Source of the DNA: an uncultured Oscillospiraceae bacterium
GTDB lineage: Bacteria > Bacillota > Clostridia > Oscillospirales > Oscillospiraceae
Assembly: GCA_934646175.1 (NCBI GenBank)
Contig: CAKUEI010000090.1
Coordinates: 1 to 6,203 of the forward strand
Direction: 5' to 3'
Length of the DNA: 6,203 bases
Under the pieces are notes generated by a model, which did no database searches, was not told the origin of the DNA, and worked only from the letters and a program-made list of their open reading frames with translations. Of this stretch, positions 1 to 4,922 are shown piece by piece. The first letter of the stretch is position 1. Each line of letters opens with the position of its first letter. The position numbers and the translations under genes were made by a program.

Positions 1-785
1 TCCCAGAGGGATCGAACGCGGTGGAAGAGGACCCCGCCTCCCCCGCCGTGGTTTTTTCCCACGTCTCCCTTCAGTACGGCACCGCGGGCAGCGAAAGCCT
101 TACTGATCTTTCCTTCACCGCCCTGCGGGGGCAGACCATCGGCATTATCGGCGGCACCGGCAGCGGCAAGTCCAGCCTTGTGAACCTCATCCCCCGGTTT
201 TATGATGCCACCTCCGGCTCCGTTACCCTGTTGGGTCGCCCGGCTGCGGACTGGCCTCGCAAAGCCCTGCGGGAACGGGTGGCAGTGGTACCCCAGCGGG
301 CGCAGCTTTTTTCCGGCACCATTCGCTCCAATCTCGCCTTCGGCTGCCCGGACGCCACGGACGACATGCTCTGGAGCGCATTGGAGGCGGCGCAGGCCGC
401 CGATTTCGTACGCCAGAAGCCCGGCGGACTGGACGAGGCTGTGGAGCAGGGCGGCCGCAACTTCTCCGGCGGCCAGCGCCAGCGGCTCACCATCGCCCGC
501 GCACTGATCACCCATCCTGAAATTCTCATTCTGGATGACAGCGCCAGCGCCCTGGACTTCGCCACCGATGCGGCCCTGCGGAAGGCCCTTGCCGCCTTGC
601 CTGGGGACATGACCGTCTTTCTGGTGTCCCAGCGCTCCTCCAGCCTGCAGCACGCCGATCAGATTTTGGTTCTGGACGACGGCCGCCTGGTGGGCTGCGG
701 TACCCATTCTCAGCTGCTGGAGACCTGCGGTACCTACCGTGAGATCTACGAAAGCCAGTTCCGAAGGGGGGAGGACACCGTATGA
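1..785 (+). CDS. ABC exporter half-transporter, degenerate-site subunit (5' truncated; ATPase domain only)
   Basis: The reading frame is open from the left edge (first whole codon at position 3), so the gene starts outside the window. The GTG at 21 is not a credible start because it would leave a bare ATPase domain. About 260 residues are visible: the end of the linker and a full ABC nucleotide-binding domain. The A-loop Tyr is in SLQYG (about 75-77). Walker A GGTGSGKS is at 150-173, the Q-loop Gln at 294-296 and the signature SGGQ at 465-476. Walker B is ILILDD, with Asp (537-539) where the catalytic Glu normally sits. The switch His is replaced by Gln (SQR, 630-632). These two changes are known from the degenerate-site subunit of heterodimeric exporters such as LmrC, BmrC/YheI and TM287. 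The missing N-terminal part should hold six membrane helices. The stop overlaps the next gene's start as ATGA, so the two are translationally coupled. Substrate unknown; multidrug or peptide export is the usual inference. Confidence 0.93.
   Translation, partial: PEGSNAVEEDPASPAVVFSHVSLQYGTAGSESLTDLSFTALRGQTIGIIGGTGSGKSSLVNLIPRFYDATSGSVTLLGRPAADWPRKALRERVAVVPQRAQLFSGTIRSNLAFGCPDATDDMLWSALEAAQAADFVRQKPGGLDEAVEQGGRNFSGGQRQRLTIARALITHPEILILDDSASALDFATDAALRKALAALPGDMTVFLVSQRSSSLQHADQILVLDDGRLVGCGTHSQLLETCGTYREIYESQFRRGEDTV
768..774 (+). promoter_or_regulatory. Shine-Dalgarno site of the second exporter gene, inside the first gene
   Basis: GGGGAGG lies 7 nt before the ATG at 782, within the last codons of the preceding gene. 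It supports that start and independent ribosome loading in addition to coupling through the ATGA overlap. Confidence 0.8.
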
Positions 786-2563
786 GCGCGAAAAAATCCG
801 ACAAATCCCCCCTCTCCCGGGCGGAAAGCCGCGCTGCCCTCTCCCGCGTCTTAAAACAGATCCGGCCCTACGCCCCGCTGGTGGTGCTCAGCCTGCTCTG
901 TGCCGCCGCCAGTGTGGCCTCCCAGCTTTATGTCCCCATTCTGACCGGCAACGCCATCGACTTCATGCTGAGCGCCGGTCGGGTGGACTTTGTCTCCATC
1001 GGGCGCATCCTCATCGCCATCGGCGCCGCCACCGGCATCACCCTGCTGGCCCAGTATGTCATGTCCGTTCTCAATAACCGCATCACCTTTTCTGTCTGCC
1101 GCGATTTGAGAAACGATGCCATGGCAAAGCTGCAGTCCCTCCCCCTCTCCTATCTGGATGCCCACCCCTCCGGCGACCTGTTAAGCCGCATGGTCGCCGA
1201 TGCGGAGACCTTTACGGACGGGCTGCTCATGGGCTTCACCCAGCTGTTCACCGGCGTTCTCACCATCGGCGGCACTCTCTTTTTCATGCTGCGCACCAAT
1301 CTGCTCATCACGCTGGTGGTGGTGGTGCTCACGCCCCTCAGCCTGTTTCTGGCCTCCTTCATCGCCAAGCACAGCTATCAGTATTTTCAACAGCAGACCC
1401 GCGTCCGCGGGGCCCAGACCGCCTTCATCAACGAGATGATCGAGGGACAGAAGGTGGTGCAGGCCTTCGGCCACGAAGTGGAGAGTCTTGCGGATTTCGA
1501 CGTGCTCAATGAAGAGCTGGAAACCGTCAGCCGCCGCGCCACCTTTTTCTCCAGCCTCACCAACCCCTCCACCCGGTTCGTCAACAATCTGGTGTACGCC
1601 GGGGTGGGCCTTTCCGGCGCGTTTTACGCCATCTCCGGCGGCATCACCATCGGCGCTCTCAGCATGTTTTTAAGCTACGCCAACCAGTACGCCAAGCCCT
1701 TCAACGAAATTTCCGGCGTGGTAACTGAGCTGCAGAACGCTCTTGCCTGCGCCGCCCGGGTCTTCCAGCTGTTGGATCAGTCCAGTCAGATGCCGGACGC
1801 GCCGGACGCTGCGGTTCTTCAGGCGGACGGCCATGTGCTTCTTCAGTCCGTCTCCTTCCGCTACCAGCCGGACCGCCCCCTCATCGAGGACTTTACCCTT
1901 GACGTGCAGCCCGGTCAGCGCATCGCCATCGTCGGTCCCACCGGCTGCGGCAAAACCACCCTCATTAACCTGCTCATGCGGTTTTACGACGTAAACGGCG
2001 GCAGCATCTCGGTTTCCGGGCACGACATCCGCTCCGTCACCCGGGGCTCCCTGCGGCTGAGCTACGGCATGATCCTGCAGGACGCCTGGCTGAAAGCGGG
2101 CACCATCCGGGACAATATTGCCTACGCCCGGCCAGACGCCACGCAGGAAGAGGTGGAAACCGCCGCCAAGCTGGCCCGTGCCCACAGCTTCATCACCCGC
2201 CTGCCCCACGGTTATGACACCGTCATTGGGGAGGATGGCGGCAGCATCAGTCAGGGGCAGAAGCAGCTGCTGTGCATCGCCCGGGTCATGCTGAACCTTC
2301 CTCCCATGCTCATTCTGGACGAGGCGACCTCTTCCATCGATACCCGCACGGAGCTGCAGATCCAGACCGCCTTCAACCGGATGATGGAGGGCCGCACCAG
2401 CTTCATCGTGGCCCACCGCCTTTCCACCATTCGGGAGGCAGACCTCATCCTTGTCATGCGGGACGGCCGCATCATCGAGCGCGGCCGCCACGAAGAGCTG
2501 CTTCAGGCGGGCGGCTTTTACGCCCGGCTTTATAACAGCCAGTTCGAGGGCGTAGAGAGCTGA
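782..2563 (+). CDS. ABC exporter half-transporter, catalytic-site subunit (complete, 593 aa)
   Basis: This is a full-length half-transporter: an N-terminal membrane domain of about 330 residues and a C-terminal ATPase. Hydrophobic stretches near residues 31-55, 72-95, 150-170, 172-194, 262-284 and 288-306 fit six helices. A typical exporter coupling segment (LSYLDAHPSGDLLSRM) lies at 122-137. In the ATPase, the A-loop Tyr is 361, Walker A GPTGCGKT is 385-392, the Q-loop Gln is 433, Walker B ends in D513-E514, the D-loop is SSID (517-520) and the switch is H545. The signature is SQGQ (490-493) instead of SGGQ. Family knowledge: in LmrD/BmrD/TM288-type subunits this altered signature faces the partner's defective Walker B, while this subunit's intact Glu and His form the active site with the partner's SGGQ. 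The start at 782 is set by the ATGA overlap and a Shine-Dalgarno site 7 nt upstream. It should form an inner-membrane heterodimer with the preceding gene product. Substrate cannot be read from sequence. Confidence 0.95.
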   Translation: MSAKKSDKSPLSRAESRAALSRVLKQIRPYAPLVVLSLLCAAASVASQLYVPILTGNAIDFMLSAGRVDFVSIGRILIAIGAATGITLLAQYVMSVLNNRITFSVCRDLRNDAMAKLQSLPLSYLDAHPSGDLLSRMVADAETFTDGLLMGFTQLFTGVLTIGGTLFFMLRTNLLITLVVVVLTPLSLFLASFIAKHSYQYFQQQTRVRGAQTAFINEMIEGQKVVQAFGHEVESLADFDVLNEELETVSRRATFFSSLTNPSTRFVNNLVYAGVGLSGAFYAISGGITIGALSMFLSYANQYAKPFNEISGVVTELQNALACAARVFQLLDQSSQMPDAPDAAVLQADGHVLLQSVSFRYQPDRPLIEDFTLDVQPGQRIAIVGPTGCGKTTLINLLMRFYDVNGGSISVSGHDIRSVTRGSLRLSYGMILQDAWLKAGTIRDNIAYARPDATQEEVETAAKLARAHSFITRLPHGYDTVIGEDGGSISQGQKQLLCIARVMLNLPPMLILDEATSSIDTRTELQIQTAFNRMMEGRTSFIVAHRLSTIREADLILVMRDGRIIERGRHEELLQAGGFYARLYNSQFEGVES

Positions 2564-2583
2564 CCCCTTCGTGCAAACAAAGT

Positions 2584-2623
2584 AAAACCGCGCGGGCCGC
2601 ATCTGCGGCCCGCGCGGTTTTTT
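2584..2623 (+). terminator. Strong intrinsic terminator, probably bidirectional
   Basis: Perfect 17-bp stem (2584-2600 with 2605-2621) around a 4-nt loop ATCT, made of 13 G:C pairs closed by 4 A:T pairs and followed by a T run (2618-2623). It begins 20 nt after the exporter stop. The AAAA at the left foot becomes TTTT on the other strand, and guaB ends 12 nt beyond the T run, so the same hairpin can end both convergent transcripts. Confidence 0.93.
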
Positions 2624-2635
2624 ACCCTTCCGTTT

Positions 2636-4111
2636 TCAGGAGGGATTGATGGTGTAGTTGGGGGCTTCTTTCGTAATATAAATGTCGTGGGGATGGCTTT
2701 CCCGCAGGCCGGCTGCCGTGATCTGGATGAACTGGGCCTTCTGCTGCAGATCTGCAATGGTGGAGCATCCACAGTAGCCCATGCCGGAGCGCAGGCCGCC
2801 CATCAGCTGATAAATGGTGTCGCCCACATTTCCCTTGTAGGGCACGCGGCCTTCCACGCCTTCGGGCACCAGCTTCTTGTTGCCTTCCTGGAAATAGCGA
2901 TCCTTGCTGCCCTTGGCCATAGCGCCCAGGCTGCCCATGCCGCGGTAGACCTTGAACTGACGGCCCTGATACACCTCGGTGTCCCCAGGGGACTCTTCAC
3001 AGCCCGCCAGCAGGGAGCCCAGCATGACCACGCTGCCGCCGGCCGCAATGGCCTTGGCAATGTCGCCGGAGAACTTCACGCCGCCGTCGGCAATGATGGG
3101 CACGCCATATTCCGCCGCCACGCAGGCCGCGTCATACACCGCGGTGATCTGGGGCACGCCGATACCGGCCACTACGCGGGTGGTGCAGATAGAGCCGGGG
3201 CCGATGCCCACCTTCACGCAGTCGGCGCCCGCCTCGATAAGGGCGCGGGTACCCTCCGCCGTGGCCACGTTGCCCGCGATCAGCTGCACATCGGGATACA
3301 GGGCCTTGATGCGCTTGACGCATTCCAGAATATTGTGGCTGTGACCGTGGGCGCTGTCCAGCGCCAGCACGTCCACCCCGGCCTCCACCAGAGCGGCCAC
3401 GCGGTCCAGCACATCGCTGGTCACGCCAATGGCGGCGCCCACCAGCAGGCGGCCCTTGTCGTCTCGGGCGGAGTTGGGGTACACTTCGGCCTTTTCGATG
3501 TCTTTGATGGTGATAAGGCCCTTCAGGCGGCCCTCATCGTCCACGATGGGCAGCTTTTCGATCTTATGGCGGCGCAGGATCTCCTTGGCCTCGTCCAGAG
3601 TGGTACCCTCCTTGGCGGTCACCAGGTTCTCCTTGGTCATCACGTTGTCGATGAGCTGGCTCATGTCGGTCTCGAACTTCATGTCGCGGTTGGTGATGAT
3701 GCCGATCAGCTTGCCGTTATCACAGATGGGCACGCCGGAGATGCGGTACTTGGCCATCAGGTCGTCCGCCTCCTGCAGGGTGTGCCCAGGGGCCAGCCAG
3801 AACGGGTTGGTAATAACGCCGTTTTCACTGCGCTTCACCATGTCCACCTGCTCCGCCTGGGCGGAAATGGACATATTCTTATGAATGATGCCGATGCCGC
3901 CTTCGCGGGCAATGGCAATGGCCATGCGGTATTCCGTCACCGTGTCCATGGCCGCGCTGATCAGAGGAATGTTCAGCTTGATCTTCTTAGTCAGGTGGGT
4001 GGAAAGGTCCACATCCGCGGGCAGAATATCGCTTTCCGCGGGAATCAGCAGCACGTCGTCAAACGTAAGTCCCTGCTTCAGGAATTTCTGTCCGGCGTCC
4101 CGATTGATCAT
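2636..4111 (-). CDS. guaB: Inosine-5'-monophosphate dehydrogenase (IMPDH)
   Basis: GuaB oxidises IMP to XMP with NAD+, the committed cytosolic step of guanine nucleotide synthesis. The 491 residues match the bacterial family length. The N-terminal GLTFDDVLLIPAES (14-27) is typical. Two CBS domains interrupt the barrel at about 95-215, with VPICDNGKLIGIITNRDM and LPIVDDEGRLKGLITIKDI-like repeats. DSAHGHS (252-258) supplies the NAD-site Asp. GIGPGSICTTR (302-312) carries the catalytic Cys309. ADGGVKFSGD (341-350) contributes to phosphate binding. The mobile flap includes R405-Y406 in GSKDRYFQ and the PEGVEGRVPYKG stretch (416-427). No key residue is missing. The ATG at 4111 is backed by AAAAGGAG 9 nt upstream. 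The gene stands alone, convergent to the exporter operon and divergent from marR. There is no guaA alongside, and the short leader leaves no room for a purine riboswitch. Confidence 0.98.
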   Translation of the reverse strand: MINRDAGQKFLKQGLTFDDVLLIPAESDILPADVDLSTHLTKKIKLNIPLISAAMDTVTEYRMAIAIAREGGIGIIHKNMSISAQAEQVDMVKRSENGVITNPFWLAPGHTLQEADDLMAKYRISGVPICDNGKLIGIITNRDMKFETDMSQLIDNVMTKENLVTAKEGTTLDEAKEILRRHKIEKLPIVDDEGRLKGLITIKDIEKAEVYPNSARDDKGRLLVGAAIGVTSDVLDRVAALVEAGVDVLALDSAHGHSHNILECVKRIKALYPDVQLIAGNVATAEGTRALIEAGADCVKVGIGPGSICTTRVVAGIGVPQITAVYDAACVAAEYGVPIIADGGVKFSGDIAKAIAAGGSVVMLGSLLAGCEESPGDTEVYQGRQFKVYRGMGSLGAMAKGSKDRYFQEGNKKLVPEGVEGRVPYKGNVGDTIYQLMGGLRSGMGYCGCSTIADLQQKAQFIQITAAGLRESHPHDIYITKEAPNYTINPS

Positions 4112-4120
4112 GCACTCCAG

Positions 4121-4128
4121 CTCCTTTT
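4121..4128 (-). promoter_or_regulatory. guaB Shine-Dalgarno site
   Basis: AAAAGGAG on the - strand, 9 nt before the guaB ATG. It fixes the start at 4111. Confidence 0.85.
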
Positions 4129-4146
4129 ATTCCAATAATTTGTCCC

Positions 4147-4176
4147 ATTTTACGCTTCCCCTTCCGCCCCTGTCAA
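4147..4176 (-). promoter_or_regulatory. guaB promoter (sigma-A type)
   Basis: On the - strand a perfect -35 TTGACA (4171-4176) is followed by an 18-bp spacer and -10 TAAAAT (4147-4152, 5 of 6 consensus). Transcription would start near 4139-4140, giving a leader of about 28 nt. The -35 lies inside an inverted repeat, CCCCT-GTCA-AGGGG (4167-4180), which could be chance or an operator. Confidence 0.82.
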
Positions 4177-4186
4177 GGGGTAAAAT
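4147..4186. repeat. 7-bp inverted repeat bracketing the guaB promoter
   Basis: ATTTTAC at 4147-4153 and its exact complement GTAAAAT at 4180-4186 lie 33 bp apart centre to centre, close to three helical turns. The left copy contains the guaB -10. A regulatory role is only inferred; low sequence complexity makes chance plausible. Confidence 0.35.
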
Positions 4187-4260
4187 ACTCAAACTTCCCG
4201 TCCCTTCTCCTTCTCCCGTGCCCGTCCTCTACAAAGGCATTTTTCTCCTTCCTTTTTCTT
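4187..4260. other. Pyrimidine-rich spacer between divergent promoters
   Basis: Roughly four fifths of this 74-bp stretch is C or T on the + strand, with repeated CCTTC/TTCTCC units. It holds no credible gene. It lies upstream of both the guaB and marR promoters, so it may simply be a spacer. Confidence 0.4.
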
Positions 4261-4279
4261 CCTGATCTTACAAAAATAC

Positions 4280-4297
4280 CTGTGAACTTTCTGTGAA
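4280..4297 (+). repeat. CTGTGAA direct repeat upstream of the marR promoter
   Basis: CTGTGAA occurs at 4280-4286 and 4291-4297. The repeats start 11 bp apart, about one helical turn, and end 17 nt before the marR -35. A 6-bp inverted repeat, CCTGAT (4261-4266) and ATCAGG (4298-4303), surrounds the pair. The position suits an activator site, but no known regulator motif is recognised. Confidence 0.35.
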
Positions 4298-4314
4298 ATC
4301 AGGCAGATAGCTAC

Positions 4315-4343
4315 TTGACATTTGTTAGCTTGGCAACTAAAAT
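4315..4343 (+). promoter_or_regulatory. marR promoter (sigma-A type)
   Basis: Perfect -35 TTGACA (4315-4320), an ideal 17-bp spacer and -10 TAAAAT (4338-4343). Transcription would start near 4349-4351, leaving about 20 nt before the marR start. It probably drives marR and, by read-through, the exporter gene at 4923, because no good promoter was found in between. Confidence 0.88.
4325..4340 (+). promoter_or_regulatory. Putative MarR operator in the marR promoter spacer
   Basis: TTAGCTTGGCAACTAA is an imperfect inverted repeat with TTAG and CTAA arms. It fills most of the -35/-10 spacer and overlaps the first bases of the -10. TTAGC matches the half-site of the published SlyA consensus TTAGCAAGCTAA, and GTTAG (4324-4328) resembles the MepR signature. 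A protein bound here would block RNA polymerase, as expected for autorepression by the adjacent MarR protein. Binding by this protein is inferred. Confidence 0.6.
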
Positions 4344-4359
4344 AGTCAGGCACGGCGTT

Positions 4360-4365
4360 AGGGGG
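4360..4365 (+). promoter_or_regulatory. marR Shine-Dalgarno site
   Basis: AGGGGG lies 4 nt before the ATG at 4370 and 7 nt before the adjacent ATG at 4373. The spacing slightly favours 4373, which would shorten the protein by one Met only. Confidence 0.65.
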
Positions 4366-4369
4366 TGTT

Positions 4370-4816
4370 ATGATGCGCCACGAAAAGCATATCGGTTTTG
4401 AGATCAAGGCACTCAGCAATCTCATTCAGCGCAAGGTGCACGAGCTGAATCATCTCGATTGCCCCGAAGGCAGCGAGCCGCTGACGGAAATGCAGACCAA
4501 TATCCTCGGCTTCCTCTGCCATAACGACGGGCAGGAGGTATACCAGCGGGACATCGAGCGGGTGTTCTACATTCGCCGTTCCACCGCTTCCCGCATTCTT
4601 TCCCGGCTGGAGGATGATGGATATATCGAGCGGCTCTCCGTCTCGCAGGACGCACGGCTCAAGCGCCTTGTCATCACGCCGAAGGCAAAAGCTATGATGG
4701 CTCAGCTCTTCCAGCGCATTCTTCAGGTGGAGGGGATCCTCACCCAAGGGCTCACGCAGGAAGAGATCGACCAGTTCATGGTTCTCTCGGATAAGATCAA
4801 GCAAAATCTCCTGTAA
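4370..4816 (+). CDS. MarR-family transcriptional repressor
   Basis: A 148-residue winged-helix protein of the usual MarR length (about 140-150). An N-terminal dimerisation helix (about 8-28) is followed by LTEMQTNILGFL (38-49). The helix-turn-helix spans about 56-80, with recognition helix STASRILSRLEDDGYI (71-86). The wing carries the family signature DxRxxxhxLT as D94-x-R96 followed by RLVIT (99-103); PKA stands where many members have xxG. C-terminal helices 105-148 complete the dimer interface. Members act as cytosolic dimers that leave DNA when a small aromatic or drug-like ligand, or an oxidant, is bound. C31 and C50 are present, but a redox role is speculative. The gene is divergent from guaB, has an operator-like repeat in its promoter, and precedes an exporter gene by 106 nt. 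It is most likely a local repressor of its own operon. ATG 4370 or 4373 is the start. Confidence 0.93.
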   Translation: MMRHEKHIGFEIKALSNLIQRKVHELNHLDCPEGSEPLTEMQTNILGFLCHNDGQEVYQRDIERVFYIRRSTASRILSRLEDDGYIERLSVSQDARLKRLVITPKAKAMMAQLFQRILQVEGILTQGLTQEEIDQFMVLSDKIKQNLL

Positions 4817-4826
4817 TTCACGTTTT

Positions 4827-4863
4827 GGGGAAAGCTGCTTTTCGGCAGCTTACGATTTGCCCC
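4827..4863 (+). other. Leader hairpin 1 between marR and the exporter gene
   Basis: Perfect 7-bp stem AAGCTGC (4832-4838) with GCAGCTT (4845-4851) around a 6-nt loop TTTTCG. GGGG (4827-4830) can pair further out with CCCC (4860-4863) across an internal loop. It starts 10-15 nt after the marR stop. No T run follows, so it is not a standard terminator. It could stabilise the upstream message or form part of a leader structure. Confidence 0.6.
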
Positions 4864-4865
4864 AT

Positions 4866-4900
4866 ACTGTTTCCTTGCTAACAGTCAGCATGGGAACAGT
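4866..4900 (+). other. Leader hairpin 2, imperfect 35-nt palindrome with an alternative pairing
   Basis: ACTGTTTCC (4866-4874) pairs with GGAACAGT (4893-4900) with one bulged T. Inside it TGCT (4876-4879) pairs with AGCA (4887-4890) around a 7-nt loop. AACAGT also occurs in that loop (4880-4885), so ACTGTT can pair with either copy but not both. The complement strand at 4870-4881 reads TTAGCAAGGAAA, which matches 10 of 12 positions of the published SlyA consensus, so the element could be a DNA operator rather than an RNA structure. Confidence 0.5.
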
Positions 4901-4909
4901 TGTTCAAAA

Positions 4910-4916
4910 AGGAGGG
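4910..4916 (+). promoter_or_regulatory. Shine-Dalgarno site of the right-hand exporter gene
   Basis: AGGAGGG, with the AGGAGG core ending 7 nt before the ATG at 4923. It selects 4923 over the in-frame ATG at 4890, which has no such site and lies in leader hairpin 2. Confidence 0.9.
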
Positions 4917-4922
4917 ACTGGA

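Noticed and set aside
21..23. GTG as the start of the left-edge gene
   Set aside because: The frame stays open to the left edge and the product would be an ATPase without its membrane domain, so the gene is simply cut by the window.
1670..2602. 310-codon open frame on the - strand antisense to the complete exporter gene
   Set aside because: It covers the ATPase domain whose motifs are all read on the + strand, and it runs through the terminator hairpin. It is a shadow frame.
2687..4138. 483-codon open frame on the + strand antisense to guaB
   Set aside because: Low-complexity, His/Ala/Gly-rich translation with no recognisable domain; it mirrors guaB codon bias in GC-rich DNA. guaB itself is unmistakable.
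4112..4140. Purine riboswitch in the guaB leader
   Set aside because: The predicted leader is about 28 nt, far too short for a guanine aptamer, and no such fold is visible.
4227..4238. Tiny ATG-CCT-TTG-TAG frame on the - strand after a purine-rich site
   Set aside because: Three codons, upstream of the guaB promoter, and not on any transcript supported by the sequence.
4189..4425. 78-codon open frame on the - strand across the divergent promoter region
   Set aside because: It spans both the marR promoter and the marR start, has a basic low-complexity tail and no family resemblance.
4358..4804. 148-codon open frame on the - strand opposite marR
   Set aside because: No domain or ribosome binding site. 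The + strand frame has a full MarR fold and promoter.
4827..4863. Terminator after marR
   Set aside because: The hairpin is not followed by a T run on either strand, so read-through into the exporter gene is more likely.
4890..4892. In-frame ATG as an earlier start for the right-hand exporter gene
   Set aside because: No Shine-Dalgarno site precedes it. The ATG at 4923 has AGGAGGG at ideal spacing.
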